Below the pieces are notes generated by a model. That model was not told where the DNA came from, did not search any database, and saw nothing but the letters and a program-made list of their open reading frames with translations. Positions 28,019 through 37,114 of a stretch of DNA of 64,000 bases are shown here, in pieces; positions within the stretch are counted from its first letter, which is position 1, and each line of letters opens with the position of its first letter. The DNA lies in assembly GCA_025141015.1 (NCBI GenBank), contig CP081098.1, positions 2,486,501-2,550,500 on the forward strand, read 5' to 3'. This DNA is from Rhodobacteraceae bacterium M382 (GTDB lineage: Bacteria; Pseudomonadota; Alphaproteobacteria; Rhodobacterales; Rhodobacteraceae). The translations under genes were made by a program, and so were the position numbers.

Positions 28019-29242
28019 ATGAGCTTGCTAGGAAGGAAATACCGCGGGGCAACCGGCTTGGTTGTCGGGCTTCTTTTGGTGCTGTGTCTGATCCTGTATC
28101 CCGCTGCCTCTATGGCTCAAAGTGGGGGGCTTAATGGCCCGTCTTCGGTCACTTCCGACCTCGAAGGAGACGGATTGACAGATCCGCAACTGCGAAGCGA
28201 TTTCCCCCGCAATCTCGCTCCGGGCTGGTTCGCTTGGAAAGACGGCTTGGCCGAGCGGGGGTTCAAATTCAACATCGACTATTTTGCCCTTGGGCAGTCT
28301 TCAAACTCAAATCTTGGCGCGGACGAGGCCAGCAGCGGCATCGCGCGGTTTTATGGCGCTTGGCAAGCGACCGAGCTGGGCTCGCTCACCTTCAAATTTG
28401 AACACCGCCACGCCTACGGCGCAGTGGCCCCGCAATTTCTGGGTCTCGATGGGGGGGCACTGTCCATTACCGGCACGGGATTCAACGACAACGGCACAAT
28501 GCTGACCAATCTGTTCTGGACCCAGCGCGCAGCGGATGGGTCGTGGACTGTGCAAGTGGGGCAGATTGACGTAACAGATTTTGTCGACGTGTATGGATTG
28601 GTCAGCCCCTGGACATCATTCCAGAACCTCGCTTTTAACACCAATCCGACGATCAACGCGCCCAATCCGGGACTGGGGATAGCCGGAGGCGTGAAGCTGG
28701 GCGCAAACTTCTATGCCATCGGCAGCATCGCTGATGCCAATGCAGACCCAACCAGCCCGGATTTTGACGTGTTCAGTGATGGCAATCTCTTCAAGAGTCT
28801 CGAAATCGGCTATACCAGCGGCTTTGACAGGATCTATTTCGACAACATTCATCTGACCCTGTGGCATGCGGACGCCGCCGCCGATGGCAGTCGCCCCGAA
28901 GATTACGGAGCGGCATTTTCCGCCGCGTGGTTCATCAACAACCAATGGATGCCTTTCATACGGGCCGGCAAGGCCAAAGGCACCGCCGCTCTGTATGAAA
29001 AATCCGTGTCCGCCGGCATCGGGTATTTTGCACGCAATACGGATCTTGTTGGGCTGGGCCTGAACTGGGCCGAAGCCCGAGGCATTGCGGGCAGCCAGGC
29101 CACCGCCGAGTTGTTCTACCGGTTCTCGATCTCGCCAGGATTGCAGATCACCCCATCTATCCAATTCATCAACAACCCCCTTATGAGCCCAGGTCAAAGC
29201 AGCATCACAATCGCAGGGCTCCGCGCCAGGATCGTGTTCTGA
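28019..29242 (+). CDS. Outer-membrane porin, OprB-like carbohydrate porin family
   Basis: 407 residues. The signal peptide is long (about 1-33, with LVVGLLLVLCLILYPAASMAQS). The mature protein is beta-rich with alternating hydrophobic strands, features such as LTFKFEHRHAYG, and a C-terminal phenylalanine (ITIAGLRARIVF) typical of beta-barrel proteins recognised by the BAM complex. The overall pattern fits the OprB carbohydrate-selective porin domain. GGAAAGGAG lies before the ATG. It closes the amidohydrolase-phosphoesterase operon after a 75-base gap, so it probably admits that system's substrate across the outer membrane. Confidence 0.82.
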   Translation: MSLLGRKYRGATGLVVGLLLVLCLILYPAASMAQSGGLNGPSSVTSDLEGDGLTDPQLRSDFPRNLAPGWFAWKDGLAERGFKFNIDYFALGQSSNSNLGADEASSGIARFYGAWQATELGSLTFKFEHRHAYGAVAPQFLGLDGGALSITGTGFNDNGTMLTNLFWTQRAADGSWTVQVGQIDVTDFVDVYGLVSPWTSFQNLAFNTNPTINAPNPGLGIAGGVKLGANFYAIGSIADANADPTSPDFDVFSDGNLFKSLEIGYTSGFDRIYFDNIHLTLWHADAAADGSRPEDYGAAFSAAWFINNQWMPFIRAGKAKGTAALYEKSVSAGIGYFARNTDLVGLGLNWAEARGIAGSQATAELFYRFSISPGLQITPSIQFINNPLMSPGQSSITIAGLRARIVF

Positions 29243-29844
29243 ACTGACACCAAGCAATTGACGAGTTCATTTTGACAAAACAGGCGAACCAACTCACCGC
29301 TCTGCGCACGCCCCACCAAAGACCACCAGGGGTTAAGGCCGGGCTGTGGGCCCCTCACACATGAACGATAGGAGCGGGCCGAATTGGAACTGCGCCGGTC
29401 GCGGTCTGGTCGCCTCCATGACGTGCCTGATGATCATTGCGGACCAAAGCTGTGGGCAGGAGTCGACGTTAAGGCGTGCGCTTATGGCTTGCACACGTTT
29501 CTTACGTCCCATGAACTCTTTCGTTCCATGAAAATGAGCCGATCAGACTCAGCGAGGATAGCCAGTCAGACACCTCTTCCATGTGGGCAATCGGCCGATG
29601 TGAACCTGGCGGCTCAAGTCTTCAAATGATGGTATGACACTTTGGGCGGTGTATCGCGGGATCAGCCCCGCTTTGGCCACACGCCTGGTTGAGTGTGACA
29701 ACATCCACTCCGTCCAAACCCAAGTCAGTGCGCAGCGGAGTACCCGAATGAAGCCCATAAACCTGAAAACGGGTAAATACCCAGACTCTTCTATGATTTA
29801 TGACATTCAACGTCATCTAGGCAAATCAGAGAAGAAGTGGTGGG
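29243..29844. other. 602-base intergenic region without a supported gene
   Basis: Only short frames with no ribosome sites cross this stretch between the porin gene and tRNA-Ser(GGA). No terminator, RNA gene or insertion-sequence ends were recognised. The base composition is slightly less GC-rich than the flanks. Confidence 0.45.
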
Positions 29845-29934
29845 TGGCGGACAGACAGGGATTCGAACCCTGGAGACGGTCTCCCGCCTACACACTTTCC
29901 AGGCGTGCGCCTTCGACCACTCGGCCACCTGTCC
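29845..29934 (-). tRNA. tRNA-Ser (anticodon GGA)
   Basis: 90 nt on the minus strand. The acceptor stem GGACAGG pairs with TCTGTCC; G and an encoded CCA follow. The anticodon loop CTGGAAA gives GGA (29900-29898). The long variable arm and the T arm GGGTTCGAATCCC are clear. It is a different serine isoacceptor from that at 16783. Confidence 0.97.
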
Positions 29935-29989
29935 TTAGGGCGGTTATGTGCCCCAAGCGCCCGGGGTTTGCAAGAGCGAAAATGCCAGT

Positions 29990-30709
29990 TTAATCGGCTA
30001 AATGAAGGTAAACGCGACGGTTCTGTTTGCCTTTCTTTTCCACCTTTCCCAACCGGATTTGTCCGATCTCGCCTGTGCGGGCCACATGGGTCCCGCCGCA
30101 GGGTTGCAAATCGACCTGTTCATCGCCCTGCCCGATCTGAACCAACCGGATTCGCCCTGCGCCGCGCGGCGGCGAAACGGACATGGTTTTTACCAATTGC
30201 GGGTTCGCATCCAGTTCGTCTTCGGTGATCCAGCGCTCACTGACCGGCAGATCCCGGTCAATCAGTGCTTGGAGTTCAGCTTGCAACGCGTCCTTGTCTT
30301 GCGGTGCCTCTGGCATGTTGAAGTCTAGACGTCCTTTTTGGGGTCCGATGGCACCGCCAGAGACTTCGAGCGGGACCACCACCGACAACAGATGCAGCGC
30401 GGTGTGGATGCGCATATGGCCAAAGCGTGTTTCCCAGTCGAGTTCTTGGGTCACAAGGGTTCCAACTGGAGGCAGGACATCTGACTGGTCAGGAACCAAC
30501 ACAATATCGGCCCCGTCGCCCTTGACCGTGGTGGCAACCTGCATTTCGCCACCGTCCCAACGCAAGATGCCCGCATCCCCGGGCTGACCGCCGCCGGTCG
30601 GATAGAAAACCGTCTGATCCAGAACCACGCCGCCTTGGTCCGTGTGTGACGCGACCTGACCCATTGCCTTCCGGCAATATGCATCGTCGCGAAAGAGCAA
30701 GCTGGTCAT
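29990..30709 (-). CDS. Alanyl-tRNA editing protein, AlaX type
   Basis: 239 residues, the size of the longer AlaX form. Zinc-binding motifs of the AlaRS editing domain are visible: HxxxH in RIHTALHLL and CxxxH in CGGTH, with YPTGGGQPGD near the N terminus. AlaX hydrolyses mischarged Ser- or Gly-tRNA(Ala) in trans. Its start overlaps the stop of the mechanosensitive channel gene by four bases (ATGA). It is the last gene of the trgA-trgB-cysK-mscS-alaX run. Editing of serine on tRNA beside a cysteine synthase may be coincidence. Confidence 0.9.
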   Translation of the reverse strand: MTSLLFRDDAYCRKAMGQVASHTDQGGVVLDQTVFYPTGGGQPGDAGILRWDGGEMQVATTVKGDGADIVLVPDQSDVLPPVGTLVTQELDWETRFGHMRIHTALHLLSVVVPLEVSGGAIGPQKGRLDFNMPEAPQDKDALQAELQALIDRDLPVSERWITEDELDANPQLVKTMSVSPPRGAGRIRLVQIGQGDEQVDLQPCGGTHVARTGEIGQIRLGKVEKKGKQNRRVYLHLAD

Positions 30710-33126
30710 GTATTCTCTCCATTGTCGGGATCTTGTTCCGCCACCGCGCCCAGATCGTCAGCATCCGGTTGCATCAGAGGCGATTGCGTGTCCACTTCAG
30801 ACACCGAGGAGCCCCGCCCTCCCAGTGCTTCGGGATTGCGCAACCAGACGTCACGCTGTGCAAATGGAATCTCGATCCCTTCGGCGGTGAACCTCTGGGA
30901 GATTTCATAGTTCATGTCCGAGCGCACCGACAAAACCCAGTTCACATCGCGCAAGATGGCGCGAATTTCGAAATCGAGACTGTCTGCGCCAAATCCCTGA
31001 AACACCACCGACGGGGCCGGATTGTTCAGCACCATCGGGTGCCCGGTCGCGATGTCCTGAAGGATCTTTTCCACTTTTCTGGGATCTGTTCCATAGGCCA
31101 CACCGACCGGCACAATCACCCGCCCCACCGTGTTGCCACGGGTGTAATTGGTCACGGTCCCGGTGATCAGATCAGAATTGGGAACGATAATATCGGATCG
31201 GTCAAAGGTTTCGATCCGAGTCGAACGCACCGAGATATCGCGCACATACCCCATCAGCCCATTGACCTCGATCCAATCGCCTTTGGAAATCGGACGTTCG
31301 ACCAAAAGGATGATCCCGGACACGAAATTCGAAACGATGGTCTGCAGGCCAAACCCGATACCGACTGACAGCGCACCGGCAACGATGGCAATCGAAGACA
31401 AATCAAACCCGGCCCAGGTAATGGCGATCAGAGAAGCCAGAAAGATCCCGATATATCCGACCCCGGCAACGATGGCGTTCTGGCCACCGGGATCAATCCG
31501 GGTTTTGGGTAACAGCGAATTTCTCAGGCTCGATTGGATCAGCCGCGTCAGCATATACCCGGCCGCAAAGATGACAGCGAACAGCATGAAGTTCGTCGGA
31601 GAGATCTGGACATCCCCAATGGTGAACCCATCCAGGAATTTCGACCAGATTTCGGTCAGGTCCGCAATCCGCGCGCCCCAGATCAACGCCAGGATCGGTA
31701 AGGCCACCGACGCCAGAACGAACCCGGCCAACACTGCCGTTAGGGATTCCCGTGCTGCAACGCCCTTGCCCGAGAGCCAGCCATAGAGATCCCCAAGGAA
31801 CCGGTGGATGACCAGCAGACCGGCCATCAGGGCGAGCGTCAGAACAATCGGATAGATGATGGCCTCGGCCGCATTCATATACCCAAGCGCGCCCACCAAA
31901 GGCGCGAGATAAGCCAATAGATAAGACGCGCCGCGCAAGAAACGGATCAGACGGTTGGCATTGGCAACAATGGCTGTTGCTCCGTCATCCTGAGCGCGCT
32001 GGCGCAATCCAGTGCGGTGCAGACCCAACAGGATCAATGCCGAGAGAAGCACCAGAGGAAAGAACAGAACCGCCCGAGTGGCATCAGAGATATTCTGAAA
32101 CTGCAACAACTGGCCCAAAGCGTCCTGAAGCACCAGGACAATGGCCAGGCTTTCGATCATCAATCGTGTGCGGGACCGCCGCCCCTCTTGGATCGGAATC
32201 AGGTCATTTTCCAACTGGTTGGTCAGCAAACGATCCGACAGCCAATGAAATCCCAAAAGGGTCAAGGCCCAGAACGGGACGGAGTCAAGGATCAGGGAGC
32301 CGCGCACGCTGAGCGTACCGGTCAACGATATCGCCTGCGTCAACAGGACCACCCCGACAAAAGGCAGCGCCATCTGCACCAGCGAAACGACAAAGCTCCA
32401 GACCCCTGTGCCGCTGCCGCCGTATCCACGCAGATAATCACCCAGCTTTTGCGACCAATGTTTGCTGCGAAAAATCAGCCAGAGGGACAACACCAGCAAA
32501 CCCAAAATGGGCGGCAATCTATTCAGAACCCGTTCACGGGTGGTGTCTGCAGAGGCCTGAAGCGTCAATTCGTTCCACAGGCCGCTTGTTGCCTCTTTCA
32601 GATCCTTCAGCGCCTGAGGCCAATGTTCCGGGTTCAACGGCGACGGACCCCGTTGTAACAGCTTGGCCTCGCGCCTGGCGCGGATGATTTTGTCGATTTC
32701 CGAGATCAGCCCGTTGGCGTGGTTATACGCTTCTTCGGAGATGATCTGAGGCACCTCGAGATCCAGCAGTTTTTGCTTGAGACTGGCACGCAGCGTTGCA
32801 ATATCTGCTGAGTCATCGCCAGTTTCGGGCTCTGGCCCCAAAGCGGCCAATTGGGCCTTGAGCGTGACAATCCGGTCATTGTTGCGGGTTCTGGCCTCGT
32901 GAAAATCCTGTCGAAATTCGACCAGATCCCGGCGCAAGACTTCAAAGGCAGATTCCGAGGCCCGCCCGGCGTCAATAACATCCTCGGCCCGATCAGAGGT
33001 TTTCAGCCACTCCTGATAATAACTCCGGCTCTCTTGGGAAATCTCGGCAAACCCAACGCTGGTGGTGAAAACCACCAGGGCCATCACCGCAGCACAGAAC
33101 CTCAAAAGAGTGACCACTACTGTCAT
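30706..33126 (-). CDS. Large mechanosensitive ion channel, DUF3772-MscS
   Basis: 806 residues. A signal peptide (about 1-27) precedes a periplasmic coiled domain (about 28-200, DUF3772-like). About eleven transmembrane helices follow. The MscS core is near residues 555-740: AIVAGALSVGIGFGLQTIVSNFVSGIILLVERPISKGD is the pore helix and beta domain entrance. The protein would relieve turgor on hypo-osmotic shock. It overlaps cysK upstream and alaX downstream by four bases each, so all are translated from one message. Roseobacter genomes usually hold several such channels. Confidence 0.9.
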   Translation of the reverse strand: MTVVVTLLRFCAAVMALVVFTTSVGFAEISQESRSYYQEWLKTSDRAEDVIDAGRASESAFEVLRRDLVEFRQDFHEARTRNNDRIVTLKAQLAALGPEPETGDDSADIATLRASLKQKLLDLEVPQIISEEAYNHANGLISEIDKIIRARREAKLLQRGPSPLNPEHWPQALKDLKEATSGLWNELTLQASADTTRERVLNRLPPILGLLVLSLWLIFRSKHWSQKLGDYLRGYGGSGTGVWSFVVSLVQMALPFVGVVLLTQAISLTGTLSVRGSLILDSVPFWALTLLGFHWLSDRLLTNQLENDLIPIQEGRRSRTRLMIESLAIVLVLQDALGQLLQFQNISDATRAVLFFPLVLLSALILLGLHRTGLRQRAQDDGATAIVANANRLIRFLRGASYLLAYLAPLVGALGYMNAAEAIIYPIVLTLALMAGLLVIHRFLGDLYGWLSGKGVAARESLTAVLAGFVLASVALPILALIWGARIADLTEIWSKFLDGFTIGDVQISPTNFMLFAVIFAAGYMLTRLIQSSLRNSLLPKTRIDPGGQNAIVAGVGYIGIFLASLIAITWAGFDLSSIAIVAGALSVGIGFGLQTIVSNFVSGIILLVERPISKGDWIEVNGLMGYVRDISVRSTRIETFDRSDIIVPNSDLITGTVTNYTRGNTVGRVIVPVGVAYGTDPRKVEKILQDIATGHPMVLNNPAPSVVFQGFGADSLDFEIRAILRDVNWVLSVRSDMNYEISQRFTAEGIEIPFAQRDVWLRNPEALGGRGSSVSEVDTQSPLMQPDADDLGAVAEQDPDNGENT

Positions 33127-34157
33127 ATGTCCTCGAACACCCCTGGGATGCTGGCCGGCGTGTGTGTCATCCAGTCAGGAACTGGCAGGTCCTTTTCGCG
33201 CAGGAATTCCGGGTTGAACAGCTTGGACTGATAGCGGGTGCCATAGTCGCACAACACCGTCACAATGGTATGACCCGGCCCCATTTCGCGCGCCATACGG
33301 ACCGCCCCAGCGATATTGATCGCGGACGAGCCGCCGAGAACAAGGCCTTCGTCGTGAAGCAAATCAAACACGAATGGCAGGGCCTCGGCATCGGGCACCT
33401 GATACGACATATCCGGTGTGAACCCTTCCAGGTTCTTGGTGATCCGCACCTGGCCAATGCCTTCTGCGATCGAGCCGCCCTCCATGGCGATTTCGCCTGT
33501 GGTGTAATAGCTGTACAAACCTGCGCCCATCGGGTCCGCCAGACCGATCTTGACTCCCTTGGGTTGCAGGGCATCGGCCACTCCGGCCAATGTCCCCCCC
33601 GAACCGACCGCACAGATGAACCCATCTACCTTGCCATCGGTCTGTTCCCAGATTTCGGGCCCAGTGGTTTCCACATGGGCCTGACGGTTGGCGGTATTGT
33701 CGAACTGGTTGGCCCAGATGGCTCCATTGGGTTCGGTTTTGGACAGCTGTTCGGCCAGCCGGCGCGAATAATGCACAAAGTTGTTGGGATTGCGATACGG
33801 GGCTGCGGGCACCTGGACCAATTGCGCCCCGGCCAGACGCAACATGTCCTTTTTCTCTTCGGACTGGGTTTCGGGAATGACGATCACGGTCTTGAACCCC
33901 ATGGACGCCCCAACCAATGCCAGGCCGATGCCGGTGTTGCCGGCCGTGCCTTCGACAATAGTGCCGCCAGGCTTTAGGTCACCCCGCGCAATCGCATCGC
34001 GAATGATGTACAACGCAGCGCGATCCTTGACCGATTGGCCCGGGTTCATGAATTCTGCCTTGCCCAGGATCTCGCACCCGGTGTCTTCACTGACACGGCG
34101 CAGCCGGATCAACGGGGTTTTACCAACGGCGTCAGCCAGATCGCGTGCAATGCGCAT
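33123..34157 (-). CDS. cysK: Cysteine synthase A
   Basis: 344 residues, PLP-dependent fold type II. The PLP lysine is in GQSVKDRAALY (K44), the phosphate loop is EGTAGNTGIGLAL, and SGGT appears at about 184. It makes L-cysteine from O-acetylserine and sulfide. The ATG at 34157 has AAGGGAAC upstream. In Rhodobacter sphaeroides a cysK gene next to trgAB contributes to tellurite resistance, and the gene order here is the same (established knowledge). No serine acetyltransferase lies nearby. Confidence 0.92.
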   Translation of the reverse strand: MRIARDLADAVGKTPLIRLRRVSEDTGCEILGKAEFMNPGQSVKDRAALYIIRDAIARGDLKPGGTIVEGTAGNTGIGLALVGASMGFKTVIVIPETQSEEKKDMLRLAGAQLVQVPAAPYRNPNNFVHYSRRLAEQLSKTEPNGAIWANQFDNTANRQAHVETTGPEIWEQTDGKVDGFICAVGSGGTLAGVADALQPKGVKIGLADPMGAGLYSYYTTGEIAMEGGSIAEGIGQVRITKNLEGFTPDMSYQVPDAEALPFVFDLLHDEGLVLGGSSAINIAGAVRMAREMGPGHTIVTVLCDYGTRYQSKLFNPEFLREKDLPVPDWMTHTPASIPGVFEDI

Positions 34158-34217
34158 GTCGTTCCCTTTCACGTATTCTGTTCAGATGTACCCAAGCGTC
34201 GATCCGATCTCAAGCGA

Positions 34218-35351
34218 TCAGTCTGAAACTCCTGCCGTTTGGCGCAGACGGTCGCGATGACGTGCCAACCAAAGCGACGCGGTGATCAGAGGAAGGATGC
34301 GAAATTCCTGAGTGTCGACGGCGTGCATCAGTTGGTCAAAAGACAGGATCTTGCTTCGGATATCTTCGCCTTCAGCCGCAACTCCATTGGCGCTTCGGAC
34401 ATTGGAAAGATCTGTTACCCCAATGAAAGTATGCAGAAATTCACCAGATGACCCGGTGCTGGAATACGCGCGTGACACAGGTTCAAGCGCATTCAGCGTC
34501 ACGCCCGCCTCTTCCATCGCCTCACGATGTGCTGTGGTTTCAGGGGTTTCACCCGGTTCCACCAGACCGGCCACCGGCTCCCAGATCCACGGGTTTTGGT
34601 CACCGGCAATAAACGTCGAGGCCCGGAATTGTTCGACCAACAGCACCTGATCGCGAACCGGGTCATACGGAAGAACCGCCGCCGCGTGCCCGACAAGGAT
34701 GGCGGCCCTGTTGATAACCGGGCTCAGATCACCATCATGGCGGCGATACTGAAGGTCCATCTCTTCCATGGCAAAGAAGTTGAGATAGGGCCGGGTGTGG
34801 CGATGAACGACCACATCCCGGCTCAAGTCCCGTTCGCCCACATCGGACCCGGCCTGTGTGGCAAGCCATGCCGCCGCCCGGATGCGGATTGCATGTATCC
34901 GTTGGGCTATGTCTTCGGCGGTCATTCGGCCCTGATAGCTCATCACCTCTTCGGCGGCGCGCATGGACAAGGCACCCCAATCCCGCACCCATTTCCCCAG
35001 ATCCCAACCTTCACCGGCCTCCCACAGGCCCGGCTGTGGGAAATAAACCTGGGCCGGGGCGATTTCTCCGCTATCAAGTTCGATCTCTACCGGTTTGAGA
35101 TCATAGGAAAACCCACCTTCGTAAAAATTCAGCGCGGCCAGATCCACATCACTCAGCCCGCGGGCCAACAGACCCACGGCGGCTTCTCCGGCGCGGGCTT
35201 CAATGGTGGGAAAGACCTGATCCACAACCGCATAGGCACCATGCCCGTGCAATCGACCAGACTGCAAATCCAGCGCATCTGCGGGACGACCCAGAACCAG
35301 TTCAAGCAACGGAATATGGCGCAGCGTGCCAAAGAAGAATAGATCAGCCAA
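34218..35351 (-). CDS. trgB: TrgB-like protein: gamma-glutamylcyclotransferase-like + Nudix fusion
   Basis: 377 residues. The N-terminal part (about 1-150) has the gamma-glutamylcyclotransferase-fold start LFFFGTLRHIPLLELVLG. The C-terminal part (about 195-360) is a Nudix hydrolase of ADP-ribose pyrophosphatase type with the box GLVEPGETPETTAHREAMEEAGV, and STGSSGEFLHTFIG after it. The start is a TTG at 35351 with AAAGGA upstream; no ATG fits. It lies between trgA and cysK, as in Rhodobacter sphaeroides, where disruption of trgAB lowers tellurite resistance. The enzymatic substrate is not known from the sequence. Confidence 0.85.
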   Translation of the reverse strand: MADLFFFGTLRHIPLLELVLGRPADALDLQSGRLHGHGAYAVVDQVFPTIEARAGEAAVGLLARGLSDVDLAALNFYEGGFSYDLKPVEIELDSGEIAPAQVYFPQPGLWEAGEGWDLGKWVRDWGALSMRAAEEVMSYQGRMTAEDIAQRIHAIRIRAAAWLATQAGSDVGERDLSRDVVVHRHTRPYLNFFAMEEMDLQYRRHDGDLSPVINRAAILVGHAAAVLPYDPVRDQVLLVEQFRASTFIAGDQNPWIWEPVAGLVEPGETPETTAHREAMEEAGVTLNALEPVSRAYSSTGSSGEFLHTFIGVTDLSNVRSANGVAAEGEDIRSKILSFDQLMHAVDTQEFRILPLITASLWLARHRDRLRQTAGVSD

Positions 35352-35375
35352 CGGAAAATCCTTTGAAAGAATATA

Positions 35376-35816
35376 TCAGCGCCAGCGATGCCACGCGCTT
35401 TCGGTTGCCAGACCTGCGAGCACACCACCAACCAGTACCGTTGCAATAATATTGGGCACCAGGATCATCAATCCGTATTCGGCGCCAATCTCGAAAATTG
35501 CCAGAACGGCTTCAAAAGGACCGTCATATCGGTTGCGCATGGCCAACCGGACCATTTCGTACCCACCCTGCACGAACAATCCCCAGAACACCAACGCCGC
35601 AACGCCGGTCAACCCGTTGTTGATCGCAGGCACGGTGCCACGCCCAGCCCGTTTGCCCATGACAATCCAGCCGCACAACACCCCCAACGCGATATTCACA
35701 TATGTGAAATAACCAAAATCCGTTCCTTCGGGCATCAACGGGACCACCATGCCCGAAACCAAAAAGGCGATCAGCGCCAGGCTAAGGGCGGCGATTAGTC
35801 GGGCGGCGTCGGGCAT
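35376..35816 (-). CDS. trgA: TrgA family membrane protein
   Basis: 146 residues with four predicted transmembrane helices (about 6-26, 34-54, 70-92, 110-135). It matches the small TrgA family of Rhodobacterales associated with tellurite resistance, supported mainly by its size, topology and place directly before trgB and cysK. A function at the molecular level has not been shown. It begins at ATG 35816, 12 bases beyond the stop of the cyclopropane-fatty-acid synthase-like gene, so it may be transcribed with it. Confidence 0.8.
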   Translation of the reverse strand: MPDAARLIAALSLALIAFLVSGMVVPLMPEGTDFGYFTYVNIALGVLCGWIVMGKRAGRGTVPAINNGLTGVAALVFWGLFVQGGYEMVRLAMRNRYDGPFEAVLAIFEIGAEYGLMILVPNIIATVLVGGVLAGLATESAWHRWR

Positions 35817-35828
35817 ATGTGGGTCCTG

Positions 35829-37037
35829 TCAACGATGAGCGATGGTGATCTGCGTTACGTCACAGGTTCCGGTTTTGAAGGCGGCGGCGCAAGAGGTAAG
35901 ATAGAAATTCCACATGCGCCGAAACCGATCATCAAACCCCATGGCGCTGACGTCGTCCCAGCGGTCGTTGAACGTGTCGTACCAGCGCCGCAGGGTTTGA
36001 TCATAGCTGGATCCGAATTCCACCGACCCGCAGACGCGCATCCCGGATTGGTTCACCTGTTGTTTCAAAACAGTTGGCGAGGGCAACATACCACCCGGGA
36101 AAATGTATTTTTGTATGAAATCCACGCCCTTGCGATAAATTTCCCAGCGATAGTCAGCGACTGTGATGATTTGCAGTGTCGCCTTGCCGTTGTCGGACAG
36201 GCGATCACGAACGGTATCAAAATACGCAGGCCAGTATTTCTGCCCCACGGCTTCGAACATTTCGATACTGGCCACACCGTCAAAGGTGCCCCGGCAATCC
36301 CGATAATCCTGCATCCGCAATTCAACCAAGTCAGAAAGCCCAGCTTTTGCAATACGTTCCTTGGCAAAGTTGAACTGTTCCTGGCTGATAGTCAAACCAG
36401 TGACCCGCAGCCCGCGTTCCTTGGCTGCATATTCGGCAAATCCGCCCCAACCACAACCGATCTCCAGCACATGATCGCCGGGTTTTACCCCCATCTGGTC
36501 AACCATGGACTTATATTTGGCGGTCTGGGCGTTTTCCAGGCTTTCCTGTCCGGTTTCAAAAATGGCACTGGAATAGGTCATCGTGTCGTCCAGCCACAAT
36601 TTGTAGAACTCATTCCCCAAATCATAGTGATACGAGATGTTCTTTTTCGCCTGTTCGCGATGGTTTCTGTGCAACCAGAACCGCATCCGTTCATAGGCCC
36701 GGATCAGTCCCTGACCGGGAAATCCGTCATACACGGTTTGTGATCCCATATGGATCAGATCCATGAACGCCTGAAGGTCCGGTGTGGTCCACCATCCATC
36801 CAGATAGGCATCCGAAAACCCCAGATCCCCTTCGCGGATCAGACGCGCAAAACAATCGGGGTTTTGCACTTCTATTGCCGCCACCGGACCGGGATGCGTG
36901 CCCGTAGATCGAAAGATCCGCCCGTCAGGCAGTTTGATGTCCAGAACGCCGGTATCCAGTCCCGTCTGTACCTTTTCGAATACTCTGGCGAAATAGCGCG
37001 GCAGTTCCAATTGACCTTTGGTAGACGTCAAAAGCAT
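35829..37037 (-). CDS. cfa: Cyclopropane-fatty-acyl-phospholipid synthase family methyltransferase
   Basis: 402 residues. The SAM-binding motif is in VLEIGCGWGGFAEYAAKE; the CFA-specific segment NISYHYDLGNEFYKLWLDDTMTYSS and the bicarbonate-site region QDYRDC and EMFEAVGQKYWP are all present. The N-terminal domain (about 1-110) is of the usual kind. It should methylate unsaturated acyl chains of phospholipids to cyclopropane rings, which helps membranes cope with acid or osmotic stress. It lies upstream of trgA-trgB-cysK with a 12-base gap. A related methyltransferase acting on other lipids cannot be excluded. Confidence 0.9.
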   Translation of the reverse strand: MLLTSTKGQLELPRYFARVFEKVQTGLDTGVLDIKLPDGRIFRSTGTHPGPVAAIEVQNPDCFARLIREGDLGFSDAYLDGWWTTPDLQAFMDLIHMGSQTVYDGFPGQGLIRAYERMRFWLHRNHREQAKKNISYHYDLGNEFYKLWLDDTMTYSSAIFETGQESLENAQTAKYKSMVDQMGVKPGDHVLEIGCGWGGFAEYAAKERGLRVTGLTISQEQFNFAKERIAKAGLSDLVELRMQDYRDCRGTFDGVASIEMFEAVGQKYWPAYFDTVRDRLSDNGKATLQIITVADYRWEIYRKGVDFIQKYIFPGGMLPSPTVLKQQVNQSGMRVCGSVEFGSSYDQTLRRWYDTFNDRWDDVSAMGFDDRFRRMWNFYLTSCAAAFKTGTCDVTQITIAHR

Positions 37038-37114
37038 TGTCTCCTCCCCTCAGCAATGCTGTAGCAAAGGCTAGGACGGATGTGACAATGTGGCAAGAAA
37101 ACTGTTTGTGCACC

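Noticed and set aside
29346-29816. Short frames in the gap before tRNA-Ser(GGA), considered as integrase or transposase remnants
   Set aside because: No motifs or terminal repeats were found; tRNA genes are common integration sites but there is no duplicated tRNA end here.
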